From positions 4,491,001 through 4,555,000 of the forward strand of contig NZ_OY829290.1 of NCBI RefSeq assembly GCF_963691685.1: DNA of 64,000 nucleotides. Reading direction: 5' to 3'. A model generated the notes under the pieces. The model searched no databases. It had not been told where the DNA came from and saw only the letters and a program-made list of their open reading frames with translations. Below are positions 1 through 10,800 of the stretch, one piece after another (positions within the stretch are counted from its first letter, which is position 1; every line of letters begins with the position of its first letter). The position numbers and the translations under genes are program-made. Source of the DNA: Thalassovita sp. GTDB taxonomy: Bacteria > Pseudomonadota > Alphaproteobacteria > Rhodobacterales > Rhodobacteraceae.

Positions 1-1082
1 CGTTTTCCATTCTGATCCTTGGCCCCGTGATGGTGTCGGCCTCAGCCTTTACGCTGCGCTCCACCATTTTCCTGGCAATCGTCACCATTCTGGCCGTCAC
101 GCTCTTGGCCGAGATACATCTACCCCTGCGCACGCAGGAAGGGTTCATTCTGCGAATCCCCGATCTCTTTGTGTTTGGCAACTGGATCGCCATCGTGATC
201 GCGGTTTTGTTTCTGGGCATCTATTCACGTCGGGTGACGGTGGAGATGCACGCCATGTCTGACGCGCTGCAAGCCACCTATATGGCGCTCAGCCGTGAAC
301 AAAAACTGACCGATATCGGCGGTGTTGTGGCCGCTGCCGCGCATGAGTTGGGCACGCCACTGGCCACCATCAAACTGACCAGCGCCGAACTGATTGAGGA
401 TCTGGCCGACCGCCCGGATCTGCAGGAAGATGCCAAGCTGATCCGCGAACAGGCCGATCGTTGCCGCGACATCATGCGGTCCATGGGCCGGGCGGGCAAA
501 GATGACCTGCACCTGCGCCGCGCTCCGCTGGAGGCCGTGCTGCGCGAAGCGGCGGAGCCTCATCTGGACCGCGGCAAATCCATTCATTTTGACGCCATCG
601 CCCTGACCGATGAAGACTATGAACAGCCCATCGTTCTACGCCGGCCCGAGGTCATTCACGGGCTGCGCAACCTGATCCAGAACGGCGTCGACTTTGCCCG
701 TGAAAACGTCTGGATCGAAACCGAATGGTCGGCAGATCAGATCTATGTACGGATCATGGATGATGGCGAAGGCTATCCGCCGCATCTGATTGGCCGGATC
801 GGTGATCCCTTCATGCGCCGCCGCCGCAACACCGGTGAGCCGCGCAAACGCCCGGAATACGAAGGCATGGGTCTGGGCCTGTTTATCGCCAAAACCCTGT
901 TGGAACGTTCAGGCGCTGAATTGACCTTTGCCAATGCCAGCGACCCCTTTGGTGAGGCCCCCGCCGACCCAACCCGGCGCGGCGCGGTGGTCGAAGTGGT
1001 CTGGCCTCGCGCCAAGATCGACGGGCAGCCGCGATCCGGCGAAGAGGGCTATCTGGGGCCGAACCAGCCACTGGAAATCTAA
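1..1082 (+). CDS. regB: RegB/PrrB/ActS-type redox sensor histidine kinase, C-terminal part (5' end outside window)
   Basis: The open frame runs through the left edge (first full codon at 3), so about 359 residues of the kinase are visible and the N-terminal membrane segments are mostly missing. The visible part starts with the last transmembrane helices, then the H-box HELGTPLATIKL (His codon 342-344), and the redox box RCRDIMRSMGRAGKDD with its Cys codon at 462-464, then an HATPase domain with DDGEGYPP and GMGLGLFIA. In the RegB/PrrB family this Cys senses redox state and the kinase phosphorylates RegA/PrrA to control energy and respiratory genes. The redox box makes the assignment strong. 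The partner regA is not in the window. Confidence 0.95.
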   Translation, partial: FSILILGPVMVSASAFTLRSTIFLAIVTILAVTLLAEIHLPLRTQEGFILRIPDLFVFGNWIAIVIAVLFLGIYSRRVTVEMHAMSDALQATYMALSREQKLTDIGGVVAAAAHELGTPLATIKLTSAELIEDLADRPDLQEDAKLIREQADRCRDIMRSMGRAGKDDLHLRRAPLEAVLREAAEPHLDRGKSIHFDAIALTDEDYEQPIVLRRPEVIHGLRNLIQNGVDFARENVWIETEWSADQIYVRIMDDGEGYPPHLIGRIGDPFMRRRRNTGEPRKRPEYEGMGLGLFIAKTLLERSGAELTFANASDPFGEAPADPTRRGAVVEVVWPRAKIDGQPRSGEEGYLGPNQPLEI

Positions 1083-1117
1083 GCATCGCGGGGTGTTTCC
1101 GCCTCTCGCGCGCCGCG

Positions 1118-1133
1118 TTAACCATTTGTTAAC
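1118..1133 (+). promoter_or_regulatory. Full CtrA-type binding site upstream of the DivL-like gene
   Basis: TTAACCATTTGTTAAC fits the alphaproteobacterial CtrA consensus TTAA-N7-TTAAC exactly and lies 43 bp upstream of the next start codon, in the short gap after regB. CtrA is the essential cell-cycle and motility regulator of this class. Binding is inferred from sequence only. Confidence 0.6.
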
Positions 1134-1175
1134 TTCCGGGAACAACCCTTAAGGGCAGACGCCCTGAGGTTTTCC

Positions 1176-2729
1176 ATGATGTATTTTATCGATGTCGTTT
1201 ATGTTGGCGCCACTGCTTTGCTGGCCTCGGGCCTGTCCTATCGCCTGCTGGAATGGCAGTCCAAAAAGAACCTGCCGCCGGTCACAAGGGTCGAACCTGA
1301 AACAGTTTTTCTGTTTGAAGGGGACCGTTTGATTGACACCAGCGACTGCGCGGAGCAGCTGCTGGCGATGCACCATATCGAAGGTCGCAGATGGTCGGAT
1401 CTGCGCAGCGTGCTTGCGGAACGGTTTCCCAATTTCCCTGAATCAGCACCGCAATCTGCAACCGTTTTGCCCATGATCATCGATTCTCAGGATCATGGTC
1501 GCGCCAGTCGCATCCAGATCGAACAGGTGCGTACCCGGCTGCGGGTGTCTCTGATTGAGCGCACCGAAGAGGATGAAAACACCGCCGAGCGTTACCAGCG
1601 GCGGATCTGGGAAGGGCAGGTGGAAACCCTGCGCAACGCCACCCATCACGCCCCCTATCCGATCTGGCAAAGCGATAAAAACGGGCGCATCCTCTGGGCC
1701 AATACGGCGTATGAGGATCTGATCACCGCATGTGGCCACAGCTTCGAAATTGAGGATGGCGCCCGCGGTCTGCCCCCAGTCTTCGATCTGCCCGCATCGC
1801 CCACATTGCACCGCCATCGGTACCGAACCTCGGTCACGCTGAAACCGGGACAGGAGGTGCTGTGGTATGATGTGAACTCGATCCGCGAGGATCACTTCAC
1901 CATGCATTACGCCATCGACATCAACGCGGTTGTCCAGGGTGAGGCGGCGCAGCGGACCTTTGTGCAGACACTGACCAAGACCTTTGCCCAGCTTTCAATC
2001 GGGCTTGCGATTTTTGACCGCAAACGGGTTCTGACCCTGTTCAATCCCGCCCTGACGGATCTGACCCACCTGCCGCCCGGATTTTTGTCCAACAGGCCTA
2101 GCCTGCACAGTTTCTTTGACCAACTGCGAAACGCCCAGATCATGCCGGAACCGCGCAGCTACACGGAGTGGCGGGACGACCTGACAGAACTGGCCAATGC
2201 CGCAGCGGACGGGCAATATCAGGAGATCTGGAGCCTGCCGTCCGGGCAGACCTACCGCGTCTCAGGCCGCCCACATCCCGACGGGGCGATTGCCTTTTTG
2301 TTCGAAGATGTCAGCGCCGAAGTATCGCTGAGCCGGCAATTCCGCACCGATATGGAGTTGAACCAGGCCGTTCTGGATCTGATCCCGCAGCCCATCGCGC
2401 TGTTTTCGTTCCAAAACACGCTGCAATTTCGCAATCAGGCCTACCGGGATCTTTGGGCCGATGAACCACATGCCGATGATGCGGAGGTCAGCATCATAAA
2501 CAGCCTCGCACATTGGTGCCGGCACAGCCAAAGTGACGCCGGTTTCGCCGCCATGGCCGAAGGGCTGGCGCATGACGGCCCGATCAGCCTGGATCAGACA
2601 TCACTGCGCCTGAAGGATGGCCGGTGCCTACGGGTGATGGTGGATCGCCTGCCCGGTGGCGCGCATATGTTGTGGTTTTCCGATGCGGAAAGCCGCAAAC
2701 CCCGGTTGGAACTGGTCAAAACCGCCTAA
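1176..2729 (+). CDS. divL: Multi-PAS membrane-anchored protein, DivL-like without kinase domain
   Basis: 517 residues. The start ATG at 1176 has a GAGG ribosome site 6 nt upstream. One N-terminal membrane helix (about residues 5-22) is followed by a linker and PAS-like folds around residues 155-250 (PYPIWQSDKNGRILWANTAY), 272-390 and 398-500 (the last contains PQPIALFSFQNTLQFRNQAY). No HisKA or HATPase motif follows; the protein ends soon after the last PAS. In alphaproteobacteria the gene before tsaE-amgK-murU-addB-addA is often divL, a PAS regulator of CckA-CtrA phosphorylation, and kinase-less DivL-type PAS proteins are known in Rhodobacter. The upstream CtrA site supports that reading. 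The symbol is inferred from context and domain content. Confidence 0.75.
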   Translation: MMYFIDVVYVGATALLASGLSYRLLEWQSKKNLPPVTRVEPETVFLFEGDRLIDTSDCAEQLLAMHHIEGRRWSDLRSVLAERFPNFPESAPQSATVLPMIIDSQDHGRASRIQIEQVRTRLRVSLIERTEEDENTAERYQRRIWEGQVETLRNATHHAPYPIWQSDKNGRILWANTAYEDLITACGHSFEIEDGARGLPPVFDLPASPTLHRHRYRTSVTLKPGQEVLWYDVNSIREDHFTMHYAIDINAVVQGEAAQRTFVQTLTKTFAQLSIGLAIFDRKRVLTLFNPALTDLTHLPPGFLSNRPSLHSFFDQLRNAQIMPEPRSYTEWRDDLTELANAAADGQYQEIWSLPSGQTYRVSGRPHPDGAIAFLFEDVSAEVSLSRQFRTDMELNQAVLDLIPQPIALFSFQNTLQFRNQAYRDLWADEPHADDAEVSIINSLAHWCRHSQSDAGFAAMAEGLAHDGPISLDQTSLRLKDGRCLRVMVDRLPGGAHMLWFSDAESRKPRLELVKTA

Positions 2730-2782
2730 CCGGTCCCCCCGGTTTCCCTTGCAGCCACCGGTGCAGCGGGTAATCTCGCGCC

Positions 2783-3265
2783 ATGCTCAAACTGCACCTT
2801 TCCTCGGCCGAGGCCACCGCTGATCTGGCCCGCGCCATTGCGCCCCTGTTGCGGCCGGGCGATGTCCTGCTGCTGGAAGGCGGCATTGGCGCCGGCAAGA
2901 CCCATTTCGCCCGCTCTTTGATCCAGTCGCTGCTGCTGGAACCCGAAGATGTGCCCTCACCCACCTTCACTTTGGTGCAGGTCTATGATGGCGAGAACTG
3001 TGAGATTTGGCATAGTGACCTCTACCGCCTGTCCGACCCGGACGAAGCGGTCGAACTGGGGCTGGAGGAGGCCTTAGAAACCGCGATCTGTCTGGTGGAA
3101 TGGCCTGATCGACTGGCGGATCTGACGCCGCGGTCTGCGCTGACCCTCACCTTCGCCGTGGCCGAAGAAGGCAGCCGTGATCTGATCCTCAGCTGGCAGG
3201 ATGCCCGCTGGGCAGAACGACTGAAAGATGTGATCGGATCTGACACGCAGGACGGCGCCGCATGA
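2783..3265 (+). CDS. tsaE: tRNA threonylcarbamoyladenosine biosynthesis ATPase TsaE
   Basis: 160 residues, normal family length. Walker A GGIGAGKTHFAR lies near residues 33-44, followed by the family motifs SPTFTLV, HSDLYRL and VEWPDRL. TsaE is the ATPase that works with TsaB and TsaD to install t6A37 on ANN-decoding tRNAs in the cytoplasm. It starts 53 nt after the DivL-like gene and its last codons overlap the following kinase gene by 4 nt (ATGA), so it probably heads or joins a translationally coupled operon through addA. Confidence 0.96.
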   Translation: MLKLHLSSAEATADLARAIAPLLRPGDVLLLEGGIGAGKTHFARSLIQSLLLEPEDVPSPTFTLVQVYDGENCEIWHSDLYRLSDPDEAVELGLEEALETAICLVEWPDRLADLTPRSALTLTFAVAEEGSRDLILSWQDARWAERLKDVIGSDTQDGAA

Positions 3266-4266
3266 CCCGCTCCACCGCTGCGTTTTTGGCGCAAACCGAA
3301 TGGGCAGACGCCCGCCGCAGCCCACTGGCCGGTGATGCCTCCGCCCGTCGTTATGAACGGCTGCATCTGGGGAATAGAACCGCCGTTCTGATGGATGCCC
3401 CGCCGACCAGCGGTGAGGATATCCGCCCCTTCACCAAAATCGCCCGCCATCTGACCGGCCTGGGATTTTCCGCCCCCGCCATTCTGGCAGAGGACGCCGC
3501 GCAGGGCTTTCTGCTGCTGGAAGATTTCGGCGATGCCTTGCTGGCGCGGCTGACGGCGGAGGATCCCGCCTGTCAGACCCCGCTATACACCGCCGCGACC
3601 GATGTTCTGATCGCGCTGCACCAAAGCCCACCACCAGAAGGGATCGAGGCCTTCACGCCGGATGTGATGATGTATCAGGTGGCCCCATTGTGGGATTGGT
3701 ATGTAGGGCAGGGTGTGGCGCAACCCGAATTGGCAGAACGGTTTTCGACCCTGTTCCAGCCTATTCTGCGCCAATATGCCAATGATCAGTCGGTGATGAT
3801 CCTACGCGATTATCACGCCGAAAACCTGATTCACCTCCCCGACAGAACCGGTGTTCGCCAAATGGGGCTGTTGGATTTTCAGGACGCCAAAGCCGCGCAA
3901 CCGGCCTATGATCTTGTCTCCCTGCTGCAAGACGCCCGGCGGGACGTGCCTGAGGCGCTGGAGCGATCAATGATCGACCACTATTTGGCCAATTCCAGCC
4001 AGAACAGAGACGAGTTTGAAACCAGCTACGCCGTGCTGGGCCTGCAGCGTAATCTGCGCATTCTAGGTGTACTGACCCGCCTTTGCCTGCATCTGGGCAA
4101 GGCGCATTACGTTGATTTTCTGCCCCGCGTCTGGGGATACGTGCTGCGCAACCTTGCCAATCCGGTACACGCACCGCTGCGCCCGATTTTGGCGGAATTG
4201 CCCGCCCCAACCGCTGAATTTTACCAAGACCTGAAAGACCGCGCCGCCACATGCCCAGATCTGTAA
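3262..4266 (+). CDS. amgK: AmgK-type N-acetylmuramate/N-acetylglucosamine anomeric kinase
   Basis: 334 residues with the aminoglycoside-phosphotransferase fold: the catalytic loop LRDYHAENLI and the metal-binding LLDFQDA are both present in the C-terminal half. The gene overlaps tsaE by 4 nt and the nucleotidyltransferase gene by 16 nt. The pairing with a MurU-like uridylyltransferase points to the AmgK-MurU route, which phosphorylates recovered MurNAc at C1 and returns it to UDP-MurNAc, bypassing de novo MurA synthesis. Function is taken from this family pairing; the substrate cannot be read from the sequence alone. Confidence 0.85.
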   Translation: MTRSTAAFLAQTEWADARRSPLAGDASARRYERLHLGNRTAVLMDAPPTSGEDIRPFTKIARHLTGLGFSAPAILAEDAAQGFLLLEDFGDALLARLTAEDPACQTPLYTAATDVLIALHQSPPPEGIEAFTPDVMMYQVAPLWDWYVGQGVAQPELAERFSTLFQPILRQYANDQSVMILRDYHAENLIHLPDRTGVRQMGLLDFQDAKAAQPAYDLVSLLQDARRDVPEALERSMIDHYLANSSQNRDEFETSYAVLGLQRNLRILGVLTRLCLHLGKAHYVDFLPRVWGYVLRNLANPVHAPLRPILAELPAPTAEFYQDLKDRAATCPDL

Positions 4267-4946
4267 CCCCCGATACCGTGATGCTCTTCGCCGCCGGGTT
4301 CGGCACCCGCATGGGGGCGCTGACGGCGAAGCGGCCGAAGCCCCTGGTGCCGGTCGCGGGCCGCGCATTGATAGATCACGCGCTGGATCTGACCGCGGCG
4401 GCAGGGATCAGCAAAACCGTGGTTAATCTGCATTACCGGGGTCAGATGATCCGCGATCACCTGGCGGGGCGGCAGATCCTCTTCGCGGAGGAGCCGGAGA
4501 TCCTGGAAACCGGCGGTGGGTTGAAGGCGGCGCTGTCGCTTCTGGGCCCGGATCCGGTGCTGACGCTGAATTCTGACGCGATCTGGCAGGGCCCAAATCC
4601 GATTGAGGCGCTTCTGGCGGCCTGGGATCCCACCCGGATGGATGCGATGATGATGCTGATTCCGCCGAAACAGGCTCTGGGTTACGCGGGGCAGGGTGAC
4701 TTTCACATGGCCGAAAATGGCCAGCTCACCCGCGGGCCCGGCGCGATCTATGGCGGGGTGCAAATCCTCAAAACCGAAGGTTTGGCCGAGATCGATCAAA
4801 ACGCCTTTTCCTTGAACCTGCTTTGGGATCAAATGCTGGCCAAGGGCCGGCTGTTCGGCCTGACCTACCCCGGCGCATGGTGTGACGTTGGCAATCCCGA
4901 CGGGCTGAAACTGGCCGAAGACCTGATTGGAACCACAGATGTTTGA
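4251..4946 (+). CDS. murU: MurU-type MurNAc-1-phosphate uridylyltransferase (nucleotidyltransferase)
   Basis: 231 residues. The N-terminal nucleotide-binding signature AAGFGTRMGAL...KRPKPLVPVAG and the acidic NSDAIW motif are those of sugar-1-phosphate nucleotidyltransferases. It begins inside the end of amgK (16-nt overlap) and its end overlaps addB by 8 nt. With AmgK it would convert MurNAc-1-P and UTP to UDP-MurNAc in peptidoglycan recycling. A mannose- or glucose-1-phosphate transferase is the alternative, but the amgK partner makes MurU the better call. Confidence 0.85.
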   Translation: MPRSVTPDTVMLFAAGFGTRMGALTAKRPKPLVPVAGRALIDHALDLTAAAGISKTVVNLHYRGQMIRDHLAGRQILFAEEPEILETGGGLKAALSLLGPDPVLTLNSDAIWQGPNPIEALLAAWDPTRMDAMMMLIPPKQALGYAGQGDFHMAENGQLTRGPGAIYGGVQILKTEGLAEIDQNAFSLNLLWDQMLAKGRLFGLTYPGAWCDVGNPDGLKLAEDLIGTTDV

Positions 4947-7887
4947 CCCCAGTCCCCGCCCACGTGTCTACGGTGTTCCTTCGGGCGCTGATTTCCCCAA
5001 GGCACTGGCGAACGGGTTGATGGCACGGTCAGACAGCAACCGCCCAGACCAGTTGGCGCGCGCGCAGGTTTTGCTGAACTCCACTCGCATGGCGCGACGT
5101 GTGCGTGAAGTGTTTGATGCCGGCCCCGCGCTGCTGCTGCCACGTCTGGGGTTGGTCACCAATCCGGGCGCCAGTCTGGACACCGGCAAACGCCTGCCCG
5201 ACATCCCCGAAGCCGTCTCCCCCCTGCGGCGGCGGCTGGAACTGACCCAGCTGGTCGATCGCCTGCTGGACAGCCAGCCGGATCTGGCGCCGCGGGCCTC
5301 GCTCTATGATTTGTCGGACAGTCTGGCCGCCCTGATGGATGAAATGCACGGCGAAGGTGTGGATCCCGACGTGCTGCGCGACCTCGATGTCAGCGATGAA
5401 AGCGGCCACTGGAAACGGGCGCTGGGGTTTCTGGACATCGTGCAGCACTTTTTCACCGATGCGCATGAAGCACCGGACAAGGAAACCCGTGCCCGCATGG
5501 TGGTCAACGCGCTGGCTGAGGGCTGGGCGGATGCGCCGCCAGAGCACCCGCTGATCATCGCAGGCTCCACCGGGTCGCGTGGTACCACGATGTTGCTGAT
5601 GAAGGCGGTGGCGCAGCTGCCGCAGGGCGCGATTGTGCTGCCGGGCTTTGATTTTGACATGTCCGCGCAGGGCTGGGCCGATCTGAAAGACGCGCTCACC
5701 AGCGAAGACCACCCGCAATACCGCTACGCCAAACTGTTGGACGAACTGGGCCTGACCCATCGTGATGTCGAACGCTGGGACACTAGCGAAGCGCCCTCAG
5801 AGGCGCGCAACAAGCTGGTGTCGCTGGCGCTGCGACCTGCGCCTGTGACCGATCAATGGCTGGAAGAGGGGCCACATCTGACCGGTCTGGATCAGGCATT
5901 CGCCGGGGTCACTTTGGTTGAGGCCCAGTCACAACGGGATGAGGCTTTGGCGATCGCCCTGCGTCTACGCCAAGCGGCGGAAGACGGCAAAACCGCCGCC
6001 TTGATCACACCGGACCGTATGCTGACACGTCAGGTCAGCTCAGCCCTCAGCCGGTGGAACATCACCCCCGATGACTCCGCCGGGACGCCATTGCAATTGA
6101 CGGCGCCGGGGCGCTTCCTGCGCCATATTGCGGCTCTGTTTCACCGCAAACTGACCTCTGAGGCGCTGCTGGTCCTCTTGATGCACCCGCTGTGTCACAC
6201 CGGCGGCAAACGCGGTGAGCACCTGCTACTGACCCGCGAGTTGGAGCTGATGATCCGCCGCCGTGGCATGCCCTTCCCTGACCCAGAGGTGCTGCGCGCC
6301 TGGGCCGTCGCCCGGGATGAGGATATGGCAGAGCCTTGGGTCGAATGGTTGATCACCTGTTTTCTGGAGAAGGACGCGGGCGGCAAGGCGATGCTGGCCG
6401 ACCACCTAACTGCCCATCTGGCGCTGGCTGAACAGATCGCCGATGGCAGCGCGCCCGAGGGTGTCAGCGAACTGTGGCAGGAACTGGCGGGCCGCGCGGC
6501 TGAGGCCACGGTTGCCCGACTGCAGGCGGATGCCGATGCCGGAGGGGAGCTGAGCCCGCTGGATTATGCCGACCTGTTTGGCGCGGTGCTGTCACAGGGC
6601 GAGCTGCGCAACCCCGATGAGCCACATCCCAACATCCTGATCTGGGGCACGTTGGAGGCCCGGGTGCAGGGCGCCGATCTGGTCATTCTGGGCGGCCTGA
6701 ATGAGGCCAGCTGGCCCGAAATGCCCAAACCCGATCCGTGGCTCAACCGCAAAATGCGCCATGATGCGGGTCTGTTGCTGCCGGAACGTCGCATTGGCCT
6801 GTCGGCGCATGACTTCCAACAGGCGATTGGCGCGCCTGAGGTCTGGTTGACCCGCTCGGTCCGGTCCGAGGATGCGGAAACTGTACCCTCGCGTTGGCTG
6901 AACCGAATGGTCAACCTGATGAACGGTCTGCCGGAACAGGGCGGCACTGCCGCGCTACTGGGCGCGCGCGCCCGTGGTCATCATTGGCTGGCAATGGCCC
7001 GCAAGCTTGAGGAGCCGGGCAAAACCTCACCAGCCCCGCGGCCGTCACCACGCCCGCCGGTTGCCGCCCGTCCACGGCAATTGTCGGTCACCGAAATCCA
7101 ACGCCTGATCCGCGATCCTTACGCGATCTACGCAAAACATGTGCTGCGCCTGCGGCCGCTGGATCCGCTGATGCGCGCGCCCGATGCCCTGTTGCGTGGG
7201 ATCGTCACCCACTCGGTTCTGGAACAGTTCATCGATGACACCCAGGCCGATCCCGACACGATGACCGCTGATCACCTACGCGGCCTGACAGACTCTATCC
7301 TTGCGGAAAACGTGCCTTGGCCCGACACCCGCACCCTGTGGGAGGCACGTATTCACCGCATTGCCGATTGGTTTGTCGCCACCGAAAAGGACCGCCGCCA
7401 ACAAGCCACCCCAACCCATTTTGAGGAAAAGGGTGAGCTGCGCATGGCAGAGCACGACTTCACCCTGACCGCCCGCGCCGATCGGATCGACATAGACGAC
7501 ATGGGCCGCGCCCACATCTACGATTACAAAACCGGCACGCCCCCCACCGCCAAGGCGCAGATCGCGTTCAACAAGCAGCTGCTGCTTGAGGCCGCGATGG
7601 TCAGCCAAGGCGCGTTTGAAAAGATCGGCATGGCCGATGTGGCGCGCGCCTTGTTCATTGGCCTTGGCGCAAAACCGGCCGAGGTTCGTGCCCCATTGGA
7701 AGAGGAAACGGTTGAACAGGTCTGGGAGAAGTTTGAAAAGCTCATCGCCCGCTATTTCGACCCCGCACAGGGCTACACCGCCCGCCGCGCGCTGTTCAAA
7801 GACGATGACTTTGCCGAATATGACCAGCTGGCCCGCTTTGGCGAATGGGATGTGACCAGCAAGGCGCAGGCGGAGGATCTGTCATGA
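4939..7887 (+). CDS. addB: Double-strand break repair protein AddB
   Basis: 982 residues from ATG 4939, chosen over the upstream in-frame TTG at 4927 because GGAA sits 6 nt before it. Alphaproteobacterial AddB layout: an N-terminal inactive helicase-like region with a degenerate P-loop AGSTGSRGTT near residue 210, and a C-terminal RecB/Cas4-family nuclease with IYDYKTGTPP near residue 860. I see no Cys residues in the C-terminal nuclease region, so the iron-sulfur staple of Bacillus AddB looks absent. AddAB degrades broken DNA ends and prepares 3' tails for RecA. It overlaps addA by 4 nt. Confidence 0.96.
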   Translation: MFDPSPRPRVYGVPSGADFPKALANGLMARSDSNRPDQLARAQVLLNSTRMARRVREVFDAGPALLLPRLGLVTNPGASLDTGKRLPDIPEAVSPLRRRLELTQLVDRLLDSQPDLAPRASLYDLSDSLAALMDEMHGEGVDPDVLRDLDVSDESGHWKRALGFLDIVQHFFTDAHEAPDKETRARMVVNALAEGWADAPPEHPLIIAGSTGSRGTTMLLMKAVAQLPQGAIVLPGFDFDMSAQGWADLKDALTSEDHPQYRYAKLLDELGLTHRDVERWDTSEAPSEARNKLVSLALRPAPVTDQWLEEGPHLTGLDQAFAGVTLVEAQSQRDEALAIALRLRQAAEDGKTAALITPDRMLTRQVSSALSRWNITPDDSAGTPLQLTAPGRFLRHIAALFHRKLTSEALLVLLMHPLCHTGGKRGEHLLLTRELELMIRRRGMPFPDPEVLRAWAVARDEDMAEPWVEWLITCFLEKDAGGKAMLADHLTAHLALAEQIADGSAPEGVSELWQELAGRAAEATVARLQADADAGGELSPLDYADLFGAVLSQGELRNPDEPHPNILIWGTLEARVQGADLVILGGLNEASWPEMPKPDPWLNRKMRHDAGLLLPERRIGLSAHDFQQAIGAPEVWLTRSVRSEDAETVPSRWLNRMVNLMNGLPEQGGTAALLGARARGHHWLAMARKLEEPGKTSPAPRPSPRPPVAARPRQLSVTEIQRLIRDPYAIYAKHVLRLRPLDPLMRAPDALLRGIVTHSVLEQFIDDTQADPDTMTADHLRGLTDSILAENVPWPDTRTLWEARIHRIADWFVATEKDRRQQATPTHFEEKGELRMAEHDFTLTARADRIDIDDMGRAHIYDYKTGTPPTAKAQIAFNKQLLLEAAMVSQGAFEKIGMADVARALFIGLGAKPAEVRAPLEEETVEQVWEKFEKLIARYFDPAQGYTARRALFKDDDFAEYDQLARFGEWDVTSKAQAEDLS

Positions 7888-10800
7888 AACGCAATGAGGC
7901 GACCGAAAAACAAGTCCGCGCCGCGCGCCCAAACCACTCGACCTGGCTGTCGGCCAATGCGGGATCGGGCAAAACCCGGGTACTGACAGACCGCGTGGCA
8001 CGGCTGCTGCTGGAGGATGTGCAACCGCAGCACATCCTTTGCCTGACCTACACCAAGGCGGCCGCATCTGAGATGCAGAACCGGCTGTTCAAACGCTTGG
8101 GCGAATGGGCGATGCTTGGGGATGATGCGGTGCGCGCGCAGCTGCTGGATCTGGGCGTGTCCGGCGCCGTCAGCAATGAGGATCTGCGCAACGCCCGCAC
8201 GCTGTTTGCCCGCGCGATTGAAACGCCGGGCGGGTTGAAGATCCAGACAATCCACTCGTTCTGTTCTTCGCTGCTGCGTCGTTTCCCGCTGGAGGCCCGG
8301 GTGTCCCCCCAATTTGCCGAAATGGAAGACCGCGCCGCCGCGCTGCTGCGGGCCGAAATCGTGCAAGATCTGGCAGAGGGGGAACATGCCGATGTCGTCA
8401 AACGTCTGGCGCAGTTCTTTGGTGGCGAAGATTTCGAAGGTCTGACCGCTGGCATTGTGCACAAACGCGCCGACCTGGCTGAACCGCTGGATCATGCGGG
8501 CGTCATGGCACTGTTTGATCTGCCCGCTGATTTCGACACTGTTTCACTGGAAAAGGACGTTTTTCTGGGCGGCGAGGATGCGCTGATCGCCGACATTCTG
8601 CCCTATCTGGACGCCGGCACCAGCACCGATCAGAAGGCCGCAACCAGCCTGCGCCTGATCCCGGAGCTGTCGCTGAAAACCCTGCCGATGCTGGAAAAAC
8701 TGTTCCTTTTTGGGGCTTCTGCAGCATCGCCCTTTGGGGCCAAGATCGGCAAGTTCCCGACCAAGAAAACCCAAGCCAACCTTGGCACTCTGCTGCCCAA
8801 GCTGGAGGATTTCATGCGCCGGATCGAAGATGCCCGCGCCCGTCGCCTGAGCTTTGCAGCGGCTCAGAAAACGCTGGCTCTGCATGACTTCGCTGGGCTG
8901 TTCCTGCCTGCCTATGAGCGGCGCAAACAGATGATGGGCTGGTTGGATTTTGACGATCTGATCCTGAAAGCCCGCGATCTGCTGACCGATCCGGCGGTGG
9001 CGGCCTGGGTGCTTTACCGATTGGACGGCGGTATTGACCATATTCTGGTCGATGAAGCACAGGACACCAGCCCGGCCCAATGGAAGGTGATTGAGCTGCT
9101 GGCGCAGGAATTCACCTCGGGCGAGGGCGCGCGCACCGATAAGGAACGCACCATCTTTGTGGTTGGTGACAAGAAACAGTCGATTTATTCCTTCCAGGGC
9201 GCAGACCCACGCGAATTTGACCGGATGCAGGCCGAATTTGCCGACCGTCTGGGCGCGACCGAAAAACCGCTGAACGCGATGGAGCTGCAGTTTTCCTTCC
9301 GCTCCTCTCACGCGATCCTCAGCCTGGTGGATGAGACCTTCAAAGGCCGCGATCAATCCGGTTTCCCCGAAGGTTCCGAACACCGGGCGTTCAAGGATCA
9401 GATGCCAGGGCGGGTGGATTTGTGGCCAGTGATCGACCCAACCAAAGACGACAGTGACGAGGAATGGGAAACCCCCGTCGACCGTCTGGGCGCCAAACAT
9501 CACATGGTGCAACTGGCCGATCGCATCGCCCGCGAAATCCGCCGGATGGTGGATGAGAAAGTCACTATTCCAGCCGAAATCGGCCATTCCGGCAACTACC
9601 AGATGCGACCGGTGAGTGAGGGGGATTTCCTCATCCTGGTCCAGCGCCGCTCGGCCCTGTTTGCTGAGATCATCCGCGCCTGCAAGGAACAGCGGTTGGC
9701 TATCGCAGGTGCTGACCGGCTGAAGGTGGGCGCGGAATTGGCGGTGCGTGATCTGGCGGCGCTGATGTCCTTCCTCGCCACGCCGGAGGACAGCTATTCA
9801 TTGGCTGTCGCGCTGAAATCACCGCTGTTTGGTTGGGGTGAACAACAGCTTTTCGACCTCGCCCATCGCCGTAAAGAACGCCACCTGTGGCAGGCGCTGC
9901 GTAACCGGCGGGCGGAGTTCCCTGAGGAGTTGGCCGTGCTGGACGATCTGCGCAGCAAGGCCGATTTCCTGCGCCCTTACGACCTGATCGAACGGATCCT
10001 GACCCGCCATGACGGCCGCCGTAAACTGCTGGCCCGTCTCGGGGACGAGGCCGAAGATGGCATCAACGCCTTCCTCGCCCAGGCGCTGAGTTACGAACGC
10101 AGTGCTGTGCCGTCGCTGATCGGCTTCCTGCAATGGATGGAAACCGATGAGCTGGAGATCAAGCGCCAGATGGATGCGGCCTCGGACCGGATCCGGGTGA
10201 TGACGGTGCATGGCTCCAAAGGTTTGGAGGCACCGATCGTCATCATGCCTGACACCGGCAAACGGCTGGTGCAGCTGCGCGACGACCTGCTGGAAGAAGA
10301 CGGTCAGGTGATGTGGCGCGTCAGTTCGGACCAAATGCCGGCCAAAATGGCCTCAGCCCGCGACGCGCGATTGGCGGCGGAGGAGGCGGAGCGTGATCGC
10401 CTGCTCTATGTCGCGATGACGCGGGCTGAAAAATGGCTGATTGTGGCCGCGGCGGGCGATTTGGGGAAAGACGGCAACGCCTGGTATGACAAGATCGGCG
10501 CCGCGATGGACCGGCAGGGCGCTGGCGAACACGACTTCCCCTTCGGCACCGGCAAACGGGTGAGCCACGGCAATTGGTCGGCGGATCTGGCGCCTGCAAA
10601 ACAGGCCGAAACCACCCCTGAGGTCACCTTGCCCACCTGGGCCAAAACAGAAGCCACGGCGCCCACACACGGGCAGGGTACGCTCAGCCCCTCAGACCTT
10701 GGTGGTGCCAAGGCGCTTGCAGGGGATGCCGGGCTGGATGAAGAGGCCGCCAAAAAGCGCGGCCGTCAGATCCACCTGCTGCTGGAGCATCTGCCGGACG

